Assembly (NCBI GenBank): GCA_016802295.1
Contig: JAESIW010000020.1
Location: 728,031-792,030, forward strand
DNA: 64,000 nt
Direction: 5' to 3'
Source: Brachionus rotundiformis
Taxonomy: Eukaryota > Rotifera > Eurotatoria > Ploima > Brachionidae
Shown piece by piece: positions 18,987-29,564 of this stretch. The translations under genes and the position numbers were made by a program. The notes below the pieces were generated by a model. The model had not been told where the DNA came from and ran no database searches. It was given only the letters and a program-made list of their open reading frames with translations. Numbering within the stretch: position 1 is the stretch's first letter; the number at the start of each line of letters is the position of its first letter.

Positions 18987-21727
18987 ATGAGAGCTTCAAA
19001 ACGCAAACGATGCTTATCAGTGGAAAAAATGACAAATTGGAACTCTGGTTGCCCAGACGACTATCATGACCAAAGTTTTAAATCTTCGTTGGACGGATCT
19101 GCTTCGAAAAAGAGCAAAAAAGATGCCCGCAAACTAAGCGATATATCCAACTTTGAGGTAATTAGACTTGCCAACAAATGGTCTAATTAAAACCAGTTGT
19201 TCCTTTTTTGATAACGAGTTTCAGTCAAGATAAGGCCCATGTATATAAAAGTGTCGAATATTCCACTAAAAAAAATTACACTCGAAAACCAAATTTTATT
19301 GCACAATCTACATTGGACCTTGGCTTGGCATATCAGGTCTCTTGTACATTTGTGCAGGTAAAATTTTGACCGAAACTCGTCCATCAAATTAAGTTTTTAT
19401 ATTTAGTTTTAATTTATTTATGCCAATATAAAAGATAAAAGGTGACATTGATAGAGAGAAATTAATTTTTGAATATAAAATTTTTGCTAAGCTCATTAAT
19501 TTTTAGCTTCTATTATCTTTTAAAATTTAAATATAAGTTAATTTTAATTTTTTTCAAATGGTCAATCTAAATTATGTAAATAGCAAAATTAATAGAAAAT
19601 TTAAAGTAATAATAATTAATTTTTTTATTAAATTAAGCACAGATATAAATGGTATTATTATTTTTATTAAAATGATTTAGAGAAAAAACCCCAGGCAGCT
19701 CAGAATGGATCCAGGTCCTTCTTTTTAAATAGAGTAAATTGAATACAAAAAGAGATACAGATTACAATTAAGACTAAATAATTAAATTATTAATTAAAAT
19801 GGTGTACATTCTTTAAAAGATTATATCTTAGAAAATGTTTATAGATAAAATTTTCAAGTTTTATTTGAGTATTGGTTCATTTTTCCCACGGCCTGAATTG
19901 TAAAATATAAAAATAAAAAAATAATTGTAAATAATAGATTTGAATTGATAAAAATTTTAACTATTAAAATATTATTTTTTAGGAAAAGATTAGTTTATTA
20001 AAAATAGAATTTAAATTAAATAATATAACAAGTAATTTATAAAAAATGCTATAATTTATTAAATGTAAAAATGTATACTCTTTTCGATGTCCAAAAATTA
20101 AGTTCCGACAAGACTAGTAGAATAGAGTTATGTTGTGTAATAGGAAAATTATGAATGACCGACACCGCCCATTCATTTAACTTGCCCAAATTAAAAATTA
20201 AATTTTTTTAAAAGTTTAACCTGGACATTGATCAATCTCATATAGTGGCTGCCAAAAAATCATCATACTTTAATTTGACGCCGGCTTCGTCAGTGACAAG
20301 TCTGGTCGACCTGAACGACGACATTGTCGAGCCGGTCAAGCCCAGGCCAAAGCGTCAGCCGGCCAAAAAGCGCACCAGAAAAGTCCAGAGCACAAAAAAA
20401 AGTCTCAAAGAAAAAGAAAACCAATCTGTTTGTGTCAAGCTACAAAAGACCAAAGTTCTAATTGAGGACGCTGCTGTGCCACAGTCCAAAAAAAGTCTCA
20501 CAGAGTACCAACTTTTAAATGATCTCAATTTGTTCTACAAAAATTATGACCAGCTACAACCAAAATCTACCAGTGTTAAATCAAGTCCTTTTCCAAATCT
20601 CACATGGACAGATAAGTTCGAATTTTTCGAATGCATGCGCTTGTCCGAGCTAAAATACCACAAAAATTCCAACTATCTAGCTAAGCACAAGTCAATTGAG
20701 CCACAAATGCGTGCCATCTTAATCGACTGGTTGATTGAGATCAGCTATGCATACAGACTTCACCGCGAGACCCTTCACTTGGCCATTGAATACTTGGACA
20801 GGTTTATGACCATGTCTCAGGTCGAAATGAGAGTAGACCGACTGCAACTAATCGGATTGACTTCACTGTACCTTGCCGCCAAGAACGAAGAGATCTATCC
20901 ACCCAAGTTGAGTGATTTTGCTTCCCACATGGAAAGCTATTCATCGGACAACGAGGATTTGATGAAAAAATTCGAAATAGCCATGCTAAAGACACTTGAA
21001 TGGAACATTTCACCAGTCACTGCCAACACTTGGCTTCAGACATACATTCAACTTATATGCGCTAATTTTAAGCATTATGTTCTTGGTAATGATTTTTCTG
21101 AAGAGGAACACACACGTGGAACTGAATTGGTAATACCGGTTACTTTTTACAAGAATTCAGACAAAAGTTCCAACATGCTTGATTCCGAAGTTAACAATTT
21201 CTACCTAGAAACATTCTTGAAATCGGTCACTCTCATTGACCTGTGTCTTTTTGACATGGAAGGACTGCACTTTGACTATTCGGTGGTGTCCGCCTCGGCT
21301 CTCTATTATGTCCTAAAGCTCCGGGGCTTGAACCAAGTAAACTTTGTTATAGAAAAAGTAACTGGCTACAAGCTGGAAGAGCTCGATGAATGTATCAAAT
21401 GGATGTTGGCTTATTTTGAGGTGTGCAAGGAGTTGGTATTTGATCAAAATTTGTGTCAAGTCAAAAAATTCAATTCAATTGAGCCCTCTGATTGGCACAA
21501 TATTCAATTGTACCAACAATACTTGGACTTATTGGTACGGTTTGAGAAAGCAAATTTTTAATTTTAATAAAATAAAATTTTTAATTATTTTTATATAGAA
21601 GGAGGCGCAGTCAAGAAAATTCAAGGCCAGATATGATTACAATGTGGTGTCGACCCCGCCGGACTCGGTCAAAAAATGCTCCACCACTGATTCCATAAAC
21701 ACAAGTTTGAGTTCAGCAAATGACTAA
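18987..21727 (+). CDS. CCNE: Cyclin E
   Basis: Three exons by inspection: 18987-19157, about 20215-21534 and 21599-21727, giving about 539 aa. The last intron (64 bases, GTACGG...TATAG) is clear. The large first intron (about 1.06 kb) may instead use the CATATAG acceptor at 20246 or include a further exon. The basic N-terminus (KRKR) is followed by the cyclin box starting with the MRAIL motif at about residue 222. The block NEEIYPPKLSDFASHMESYSS matches the cyclin E signature EEIYPPKL.QFAYVT. A second cyclin fold and the DWHNIQLY...LDLL segment follow, as in vertebrate cyclin E. The last exon has VVSTPPDSVKK (T516), matching the Fbw7 phosphodegron LLTPPQSGKK. Cyclin E activates CDK2 for S-phase entry. 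An AG acceptor lies 8 bases upstream of the ATG. Confidence 0.92.
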
Positions 21728-22123
21728 AAATTCGTATACCTGGTGACAAATGTCTTTGTCTAATTGTTTTGATAGATAGTTTTTAAAGAAAGATTTGTAT
21801 ATTTTGAATTATTTTGTTGATTTATTTTGATCTCATGTTTTTGTTTATCTTTTAACTCTCATTTGTTATCTCTTTAATAAAATACACAGAACTTTTGATA
21901 ATTTTTCTTTTTATAAATATTTAATTTAAAGAATTAAGATATTAATTAAAAGAATAATTTAAATGAGTATTAAAAAATTGAATGAATTCACATTATAGAA
22001 TGAAATATTTTTTAAGCGTTTATGTTTAAATTCAGCGCCAATTCTCAATCGAAAATGATTGATTTTTTCCAAATTAAAAAAATTACTAAAATTTAAATTA
22101 ATGATTGCTTTGGTCCTTAGAAA
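21728..22123. other. Cyclin E 3' flank and spacer
   Basis: An aataaa-type signal (ctttaataaaatac) lies near 21880, a plausible cyclin E polyadenylation signal. The rest is AT-rich. Confidence 0.45.
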
Positions 22124-22615
22124 ATGTTGGAAAATTTTTTTGAATATAAGATAGAGATTTGTGAACGTAAGCCCTTAAATTTTATAGAATCATTCTTTAA
22201 CAAAGAAGGAACTATAGTGTGTCATTACAAGTCTTTAAAAGACGTTCTGGTACCTTATCTGAGTTACCCACTCGCTATGGTACAAATATTATTTCTAATG
22301 GTGGTGATCCGTCTATCTCTTAGCATCTCCGAAAGAGTTTTCAATTCGGTTTTTACCTGGCTCAAAAAGAAACAAGAACTGATCCAAAAGAAGAGATTTA
22401 AATTGCGCCAGACCGACATCAAATCATCACAAAATTTACCAGAGTCGGACTCAACGAATTTTGATCCAGAACCAGAGTCCTTGAAGCAAAAGAACTCTTC
22501 AGTCAGTCTTAAAAAAAGTTCAACTGAGACGGCTGATGAAATAATAAGTCAATTAGATAACTATCTTTACCAACTAAACGAAGTACCAACCCCATCGAAG
22601 TCATTTACTTATTAA
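22124..22615 (+). CDS. Single-span membrane protein, unrecognised
   Basis: An open frame of 163 aa preceded by a CCTTAG acceptor-like site 3 bases before the ATG; an in-frame TAG lies at the same place, so the ATG is the start unless an upstream exon joins. A short Cys-containing N-terminal part (CERKPLNF, VCHYKSLKD) precedes one hydrophobic span (about residues 46-67, PLAMVQILFLMVVIRLSLSI). Then come a basic segment (KKKQELIQKKRFKLR) and a polar Ser/Glu-rich tail. The arrangement recalls the last extracellular loop, TM4 and tail of a tetraspan protein, but the similarity is too weak to assign. Codon composition and complexity suggest a real exon. Confidence 0.55.
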   Translation: MLENFFEYKIEICERKPLNFIESFFNKEGTIVCHYKSLKDVLVPYLSYPLAMVQILFLMVVIRLSLSISERVFNSVFTWLKKKQELIQKKRFKLRQTDIKSSQNLPESDSTNFDPEPESLKQKNSSVSLKKSSTETADEIISQLDNYLYQLNEVPTPSKSFTY

Positions 22616-22745
22616 AACATTTTTAAATATAATTTTGTTAACAAAATTTTTTAATATTTTAATTTAAATACTAAGATTTATTAAAAATAAAACTAATAAA
22701 GTGAATTAATTGAATAAATAAAATTTTAATAATTTTAATTTAGGT

Positions 22746-23533
22746 TCAAATTTTTTGGAAAACAAGTGCTCTTCCATCTAAGCTGACCAGTTGGTTTTTA
22801 ATATAATTTTTAAACGAAAAATTAGTGACCAATTTTAATTTATTTTCAGACTCAAGCTTTTCAAACAACTTTTCGTTTGATTGCTGACTTTTAAGATAGA
22901 AAGAGTCGCGATCAACTATTATGCCGTAACCTCCTGGCTTCATCATCCTCAAAAATTCATCTATTGATTCAAACTTAATCAGTCCATCGTCATCCATAGA
23001 AGCACAGCATAAAACATGATCATAAGATTCTGAATAAATTGGTAAGCATTTTAAAAATTTCCACTTTGAGAATAATTTTACCATTTGGTATTGATGTTTT
23101 TTGACCAGCGTAAATTCCTTCAAAAAAGTAATTTTTATAGAGGTTTTTTTCTTTGGCTATGTTCAGCATTCCAACACTTGGATCAAGACCATCCAAATTG
23201 GCAAAACCTTTAGAAATTTAAGATCCTGTTTGAGGAATTTTAAAACAGACCATATTTCTGCAAAGCGATGGCGACAAGGCCAGTTCCTGCGGCAATGTCG
23301 AGTATCCTAGCATTTTTTTCATCAATAAAAACATTTACCAAGTGAGCCACAACATCACAAGCTCTTCTATTTATGAGAACTATCTCCTAAAATTTATCAA
23401 TTCTAATTAGATGCTAAACTTCTTGGAAAAATTCAAATACTTCATCATAGTGACTCGATCTGGAATCATAATCAGGATTATAGATATCATGTTTAATATT
23501 TTTGGCGATTTCCTGGTTTGAAAGGTTAATCAT
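22746..23533 (-). CDS. METTL27: METTL27-like class I SAM-dependent methyltransferase
   Basis: Four exons with consistent phases: 23533-23420, 23386-23251, 23207-23082 and 23029-22746, giving 219 aa. Introns are 33-52 bases. The product starts MINLSNQEIAKNIKHDIYN and has NPDYDSRSSHYDEV, the substrate-side N-terminus of the METTL27/WBSCR27 family. Motif I is ILDIAAGTG (residues 66-74) and binds SAM. The acidic loop is LDGLDPSVGML, then comes YDHVLCCASMDDDGL, and the MMKPGGYGIIVDRDS strand matches the LLHVTKPGGLV region. The substrate of METTL27 is not established. A CTTTAG acceptor-like site sits 10 bases before the ATG. The last frame alone (from 23123) would give a false start inside intron 3. 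Confidence 0.88.
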
Positions 23534-23929
23534 GGTCCTAAAACTAAAGAAAATTATCTCAAATTAAAAAATAATAATTTGATGTGAAAATTTTTATTTT
23601 TAAAGTCTTGGTAAGTGACGCTAAAAATTGCAATTTTGCTAAAATGGTAAAAATTTAAATCGGTATTCTTTAAAATAATAATTGCAAAAATTTTTTTCAT
23701 AATCTTATATCAAATAATTAGAATATTTTAAAAAATTTATGAAATTAGTATGAAATTTTTATTTTAATGAGTACGAAACTTTTGATTAGAAAATTTAATT
23801 TTAAATTATTTTTGATACCTCAATTTTTTGGTTTTTACTCCAAATTAAAATTAAAATAAATAAACTATTTTTCTTAATTAATAAAAAGTTTTTATTAATT
23901 AAGAAAAATACTTTATTTTCATCCATTTG

Positions 23930-24310
23930 AGATCATAGGAAATAATCATACCAATATCAATATATCTCTGTCTTGTAATGTCTCTTTTAGAAAGTAGGTT
24001 TCTGTCTCATACTATAAATTTGCTCTGGTTCTTTTCTTCCTGTAGTGCATAACTTTGCAATTCGATAGGTTAAGCTCTTTTGACCATTTTTTAGTACAAT
24101 CAGCTAGTATTTCAAGGTCTTGTTTTAAAATAGAGTTTGCAGATTAATGTCTTTGCAAACAATCATCAAAAAAAAAATGACGAATATAATTGGTTCTAAT
24201 ATAGATCCCTGAGGAACGCCACTCGTGTCTTCTTCCCATTTAGACATATATTGACCAAGTACAACTCTCTCTTTCCGCCTCACTGAGAGTAGGTCCTTGA
24301 GTTCCATATG
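23930..24310 (-). pseudogene. Non-LTR reverse transcriptase relic
   Basis: The minus strand shows SGVPQGSILEPIIFVIF (RT motif B, 'SGVPQGSVLGPLLF') preceded by RKERVVLGQYMSKWE at 24300-24190. It is followed towards 24000 by LKQDLEILADCTKKWSKELN and CKVMHYRKKR. These are consecutive CR1/Jockey-like RT blocks, but the catalytic YADD region between them is lost and the frame is broken. Confidence 0.85.
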
Positions 24311-24339
24311 ATTTAAATTTTATCAGAAGCAATATTTTT

Positions 24340-24690
24340 ACTTGAACACTTTAGAAAATCACCTAATCCCATCAGCACAGCTTTTCATTGATACTGACCA
24401 AGAGTGGATTTGCCAACAGAACGGCGCAACTGCACATGCTGCCAACTTGGTAAAAAATTGGTTAATAGAGCATTATTTTAATGTTCTCCCATGGTGACCA
24501 TGGTCACTAATCGACTAAAAATTGCTGAAATATAGGATAACTTCAGTCGAACATTTAAAACAAATGTTCAATGATGAATGGTTGAAAATTCCAAATGAAA
24601 TCTGTAACAATTTGATTTCTTCAATGAAAAAATGGATCAACGTCTGCATAAAAGCATGGGGCTGTCATTTTAAAGCTTAAAATGGTTTTG
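24340..24690 (+). pseudogene. Tc1-like transposase C-terminal relic
   Basis: The plus strand has WICQQNGATAHAANLVKNWL followed by FNVLPW at 24405-24505. This fits the 'QQDGAP.HTAK.V..W(F/L)' and 'VL.WPA.SPDLNPIE' blocks of Tc1-type transposases, and the tail region (EHLKQMFNDEWLKIPNEIC, SMKKWINVCIKAWG) fits too. The third catalytic segment is broken by stops. Confidence 0.8.
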
Positions 24691-24784
24691 ATTCTAACTT
24701 TTTGTGCCATTTTTGGTTTGTTATGGAAGAAAAGGATTTTAATTTAAATTTTGTTTTTTTTTTTTGGATTATTTTGTACTAATC

Positions 24785-24945
24785 CTTTTATTACGGGGCG
24801 ACCAGTTTTCGACTGGGGATTTTGATAATTACGGCATAGATGATCGACTCGATGCAGTCACCTCTGTGTCAGATCGGAGCCTTCGCTCAAAAGGTACTTA
24901 GAAATGAGATAAGCTCCCCCCCTATGCTCCACAAGGAGTGAACAA
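24785..24945 (+). other. GC-richer coding-like island, unidentified
   Basis: A frame open from about 24783 to 24900 reads RGDQFSTGDFDNYGIDDRLD followed by AVTSVSDRSLRSKGT and a stop. The composition is clearly unlike the surrounding AT-rich DNA. I do not recognise it. It may be an exon, a mobile-element relic or a structured RNA. Confidence 0.3.
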
Positions 24946-25021
24946 GGTTAAAAAAAATCCTTTAATTTGTATTTTTTCCGATATTTGAATTAATAAAAAA
25001 TAAATAAATAAATTTTCTTTG

Positions 25022-25048
25022 ATAATAATAATAATAATAATAATAATA
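25022..25048. repeat. (ATA)n microsatellite
   Basis: Eight or more tandem ataata units. Confidence 0.85.
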
Positions 25049-25164
25049 GTTGATAAATATTTTATCAATATAACCATATTTAACTAAAAAAATATTTACT
25101 AAGAAAAAAGAGTTTTTGATTATTGTAGAATTTCAAAAACTATATATTTTTAATTAATTTGATT

Positions 25165-25775
25165 TAAAATGCGATTGCTTAAGATGAGGTTAACAAAACT
25201 AACTGAAAGGCGATATAAAATAGAGTTGGATGCCGCCAGACGAACCCGGTCCATTTTTCGGTCGGTTTTAGGTGGCCACTTGGTCGGTCAGCTTTCCGGT
25301 CCAATTCTTAGACTGTATACAAATACGGCCAATTTTGATACGGACGGTCCCGAATCCGGTCTTTTTGGCGGTTCATATTTTAGGACCGTATAAAATATGG
25401 CATCAGTTAAAATTGAAAAAATTTAAAATAGATATTTATTAAATTATTTTATATGTTTGTGAAAAGTTTTAGTTTTAATAATTTTTTTTGCATTTTTCAT
25501 ATTTTATTTAACCTAATAATGTCGGTTTTATTTGTTTTAATAAATTTTTAAATAAATCTTTTTATATTTACTTATTTTTTTTACAAATAAAACAATTTAA
25601 AGAAATATCTTTTTTTTGTATTTTTTTAAATTTTTATTAATGGCGTATTTTTGGCCACCATTATTTTTTTGGACAACCCAAAAATTTGTACCCCCAAAAA
25701 GACCGATTCGGGACCGTCCGAATTAAAGTTGACCGATCTCCTCAAAAAAATCGGTAATGGACGCAAAAATTCTTG
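25165..25775 (-). repeat. Unnamed dispersed repeat, copy B, with internal inverted repeat
   Basis: An AT-rich core (25440-25620) is the reverse complement of the core of copy A (about 4900-5030). On both sides lie GC-richer arms that are inverted relative to each other. The segment at about 25341-25372 (ggacggtcccgaatccggtc) matches the reverse complement of about 25692-25724. A 74-codon frame (25169-25393) crosses the left arm but is low-quality and probably fortuitous. The structure suggests a foldback or MITE-like non-autonomous element. Confidence 0.65.
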
Positions 25776-26228
25776 TTTTGATGTTGCAGCAAGAACTTTT
25801 ATCTAACTAGCTAATAAATAAATTAGATAAAATAAATTTCAGATTTTTGAAAAAATTGTTGGGTTAAAATTTATTTAGAAAGTTAATTATATACGATTAT
25901 AATATCTTGATAATCATTTATTTATTTACAAAATTTTATAAATTTTTCATATATTTAAGGTTTTAAATGACCTATAAAAAGTAGATTATTTTTACTTAAT
26001 TTAAATTATTTAATCTATGAATATATTATTTTTAATTTACCAATGAGGCTTGGAACAATAATTACTAATAATAATAGATTAGTTCCATGACAATTAATTA
26101 GAATTTATTTGGCTACAAGAATTAAATAAAATTGATTTTTTAAAAAAAATTAAAATTATACAAGATTACACAATTGATTTTTAATTCGTTTAATTGATAA
26201 AAAATTACAACTAATTTATTGACTCAAG
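25776..26228. other. AT-rich spacer
   Basis: No feature seen. Covers the 3' flank of PCIF1. Confidence 0.5.
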
Positions 26229-27617
26229 TTATTCCATTGATTTAATAAGCAAGTCTATCTTTTTCTCATCAATAGGCCACTCATTACTCCCTGCGTTGTT
26301 CTGTAGGATAAAAACTCTTGTATTATGGGCAGCTTGGTAAAAACAGGATCCAATTCCGTCAATGTACTGCGAGCCACAAATATACTTGTGCTTGTTTTTT
26401 TCAACACAGAAGGTTTTCTTAAGAAATTTTGAATTTTCCATATTGACCAGTCCGGGTGTAGGTGGATCAATCCACTCAGGTATAAAGACCACAAAAGACA
26501 AAGGTCTAGTGGACCTATTTAACAAATAATCAATGTGAATGGACATTCGTTCAATGACCTCTTCGGTAAAGGGCGGATTGGCCTCGAAAGAACCCTCTAT
26601 GGGTTCGTAGCTAAAAAAGGACCCACTGGAGCCAAACAAGCAGTCTATGTCCGGAAATGCTGAACAATAGTTGCGAAAGTAGCAATTAAAAGGCGATGCA
26701 AACGCTTCATGGCTTACTGAAAACAGTCGGCCAAGTTGTTTGAACACACTTGTTGGCAACGCCGCCTGCATACCATATCCTTCATTTATTTGCTGATTAT
26801 GCCTGAAAAATGTCTCATACCGACTCAACAAAACAAACAAATACTCATCAAAAAACTCATCTAGCAAAAATAGGTCCTTTAGTTTGTTATAATGGAAGTA
26901 GTTGAGCTCAAATTTCTTATCTTTGTAGCCAACTACTATTTTATCAGCTAGTTCTATGGTCACTTTTTCACATGTCCAATTGCCCTCTTTTATTCGCCTC
27001 AGATCATAAGACAGTCTGGTCAACTCATTAAACATCATTTGTTTGAGGTACATAAGTCTTGACTCAATGGCAGAATTGAGCAAATTGACATAGACAGCTC
27101 TCTTGTCCAAAAATATTCTCTCCAATTCTGAATCAGTCAAAGTGTCGTATAGCTGTAACAAGTCAGATAGGTTATTTTTTTCTATGAGATGAAAATAATC
27201 ACTTTTGAGCATTTGTTTGGCAAAGTAAATGCATTCTTTGATAGTTTTTCTAAGTTTGGCACGGACAGTCTTGGAATCAATTTTACATGTCAGACAAAAA
27301 GAATTTTTTATCTCTTTGTCCAAAGTGTCCAAGTCGAGGACATGGCTGGGCATTGCGATCATGTCGTTGTGTGGCAAGCTTAGCTGCTCGAGTAAAATGC
27401 GGTTGAGTGAGTCTTTGGGCGTTGATCTGAAGAAAAATAATTTCCTACATTCCAAATCAAATCGCTGGTGAACTTCTGTAATTAACTTCGATCTGAGATA
27501 TTCTTTTTCCAGATCGCTTGGGCTGTGATTGAACTTTGTGATTACATTGGATTTAATGGAAAAGTTGTAGCCAAGTTGGTCACTAGATGATGGTTGAATT
27601 TTACGCTTTGAAAACAT
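26229..27617 (-). CDS. PCIF1: PCIF1/CAPAM cap-specific adenosine N6-methyltransferase, lacking the WW domain
   Basis: A single-exon 462-aa frame matching the helical and Rossmann-fold parts of PCIF1, the enzyme that makes m6Am at the first transcribed nucleotide of capped mRNA. The catalytic NPPF motif is intact at residues 347-350 within EGSFEANPPFTEEVIERM. Flanking family blocks are conserved: YGMQAALP, ASPFNCYFRNYCSAFPD, FGSSGSFF, SFVVFIPEWIDPPTP and a final HKYICGSQYI. Human PCIF1 has 704 aa with an N-terminal WW domain that binds the RNA polymerase II CTD; its NPPF is at 553-556. This protein therefore lacks about 200 N-terminal residues including the WW domain, unless an upstream exon exists beyond 27617. 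None is visible nearby. The activity motif suggests a working methyltransferase with altered recruitment. Confidence 0.92.
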   Translation of the reverse strand: MFSKRKIQPSSSDQLGYNFSIKSNVITKFNHSPSDLEKEYLRSKLITEVHQRFDLECRKLFFFRSTPKDSLNRILLEQLSLPHNDMIAMPSHVLDLDTLDKEIKNSFCLTCKIDSKTVRAKLRKTIKECIYFAKQMLKSDYFHLIEKNNLSDLLQLYDTLTDSELERIFLDKRAVYVNLLNSAIESRLMYLKQMMFNELTRLSYDLRRIKEGNWTCEKVTIELADKIVVGYKDKKFELNYFHYNKLKDLFLLDEFFDEYLFVLLSRYETFFRHNQQINEGYGMQAALPTSVFKQLGRLFSVSHEAFASPFNCYFRNYCSAFPDIDCLFGSSGSFFSYEPIEGSFEANPPFTEEVIERMSIHIDYLLNRSTRPLSFVVFIPEWIDPPTPGLVNMENSKFLKKTFCVEKNKHKYICGSQYIDGIGSCFYQAAHNTRVFILQNNAGSNEWPIDEKKIDLLIKSME

Positions 27618-28280
27618 ATATATATTTACACATCAAAAAGAGTTCACCATTGGTAGAGACTTTGAGCTCATAATTTAACTAAAAATGCGCTGTTTATTTT
27701 GATTAGTTTATTTATTAAATTAAAAAAAATGAATCATTAGATATTAAGTTTTCTAATTTATATGAATCAAAAAATAAAATTAAAAAAAAACATCACAAAT
27801 TGGTTAAAATAGTTGCATATGTATAATACCCAAGTAGGCCTTATTTAGAGTAATGATAAAAGTATTCACTAGATATGTTCGAAATTAATTAAATATTTTT
27901 TTATTTAATTTAAAAAATTCTTAAACTTGACATATTTTAGAATTAATTACGGTTTCTGAGGATGGATAATTTATGAACAAACTGTATTTATTTGTTACTA
28001 ATAAATTAACAACATGTCTTAAAATTTGACTGTTTAATAATAGTTTTCACTTTTATAAATATCTTCCAGGTTTCTATAAAAATCCAACAAAGTTAATAAA
28101 ATCTAAATAGTTCTTTCCGTATGATCAAGGTTTAAAAAATAATAAAGAGAAATTTAGTCTGAAATTTGTTTAATTTTTAAGTTTTTTTCCAAAATTTTAT
28201 TAAAAAATAACACAAAAAATAAAAAAAAACACTTTAATGTTTTAATTAATTAAAATGACAATAAAAATAAAAAAAGACTC
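27618..28280. other. AT-rich spacer upstream of PCIF1
   Basis: No exon encoding a WW domain (two Trp about 20 residues apart) could be found here on the minus strand. Otherwise nothing recognisable. Confidence 0.45.
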
Positions 28281-28284
28281 TATT

Positions 28285-28500
28285 TTTTTACACATTTGTT
28301 TGGACAAGAACTAATATTTTTTCAGCTACTACGAAAGATATCCTTGTAGATTCTTCTTCGATTGGATGACTTGAATGCTCGTTGTCTGAAACATAAACTT
28401 TGCCAGTTCACATAATTTGATTTCCAAAAATACTGTTTTTGGCACCCTTTTTTGCGATGTACACGTGCTGCTGGCGAGTCGGCCAGTAAAGTATTCATTA
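28285..28500 (-). pseudogene. FLYWCH-type zinc-finger relic
   Basis: A GC-richer minus-strand patch. Reading across two frames gives VYIAKKGAK, then KQYFWKSNYVN, then TGKVYVSDNEHSSHPIEEE. This follows the FLYWCH order Y-x-Y...YWxC...CxGRv...H-x-H, with one frameshift and the Cys of the W-x-C pair replaced. Such fingers accompany MULE-type transposases, one of which lies at 54 kb. A 58-aa frame (28498-28322) arises from this patch and is not a separate gene. Confidence 0.5.
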
Positions 28501-28619
28501 AGTAATTTTATCAAATTGGAGATTTTTAATTGATCCTTAATTCTTTAATAAAAAGTTTTATTTTTGTAAAAGTAGTGTCAACGAGTTAAAATAATTTATT
28601 CATGTATAATCTTAATAAT

Positions 28620-29480
28620 TGTAGGAGTAGTAGAAGTAGTTATGAGACTGCGGTATAGAGATGTATACTAATGCCTTCTGGCATTTATCTTTATAAGAGC
28701 TGTGGTAGTCTTTTGTTTCTTTCTTTGTTCTATATCAAACACTTCTCTGTCAGTACCGGCTCTAAAGCCATTAACTGTCTCTAAGTTAACAACACTTTCC
28801 GATAAAGCATTCCACTTTGAAATCATTCTGTTGTTAAAAAAGTTATATCTTGATGTAACTTTTTGCAAATTTCTTTTTCTAGTTTCATGTTATGCTTTCT
28901 TTTAAAGTTCATATTCAAACTTGTAGCCAGGTTCAGACCTTTCATTAGGTTGATCTTCTCATGATGGTTGCTTATTTCAACATTTGAATTAGATCCCCTC
29001 TTGTTATACGATCTTCTTAACCCATTAAGTCTAAAGTCCTTGGTATGGCTTTTCTTTCAAACATTGAACTAGCTTTGCCGCTGTTCTTTGGACTCTTCTA
29101 ATGATGTTCATGCCATCCTTCGTTGAGGTTCTACATACTTATAACGTATTCAAGATGCGGTCTGACAAGTCCTATGTATAAAAGTCAAAAAGTTTCTTTG
29201 TCCAAACACACATACGGATTCCTGATTTGACGTTACACTCTGTTGGCTTCAAATCCCGCAGATAAATATTGTTTGTTTCATTTTAGGTCATTAGATGCAA
29301 CAACATCGATGCCCTTTTCTTCAACAGTTCATTTTAGAGTCACTGCCCCATCCAAGATTGAAATTGTTTATCCAGTTTTATTCCTATTTCGACCAATATA
29401 AATTGAAATTCTTTGACGACCGAAGATAAAGATAGTAAACCTTTGGGCTGTTTTTAGTATGTTGTGCCAGAAGAATTGGG
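28620..29480 (-). pseudogene. Non-LTR (CR1-like) element 3' end
   Basis: The minus strand carries RVQRTAAKLVQCLKEKPYQ, then IVQEGI/HHEKINLMKGLNLATSLN-type sequence, then RNLQKVTSRYNFFNNRMISKWNALSESVVNLETVNGFRA. The last is the '(R)YFF.NRVV..WN.LP..VV.A.S...FK' block that closes CR1/RTE-like ORF2 proteins. It is in at least two frames with stops. The 3' untranslated tail runs to about 28620. Confidence 0.8.
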
Positions 29481-29564
29481 GAAATTTTGGGTTATTTTAT
29501 TCCAATTTTGTAGTATTTAATCAAAAAATAATGTTTTTATATTTTTGTTTAAAGTTGTCTTTCT

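Noticed and set aside
21386..21598. 70-codon frame overlapping the end of cyclin E.
   Set aside because: Out-of-frame shadow of the cyclin E exon.
23101..23310. 69-codon plus-strand frame and the 22746-23123 frame start as separate genes.
   Set aside because: Both fall within the spliced METTL27-like gene; the latter includes intron sequence upstream of exon 4.
28322..28498. A 58-aa frame with a Cys-bounded FWK-containing segment resembling a somatostatin-like neuropeptide after a basic cleavage site.
   Set aside because: No signal peptide, a stop three codons before the ATG, and the same DNA read across frames fits a FLYWCH zinc-finger relic better.
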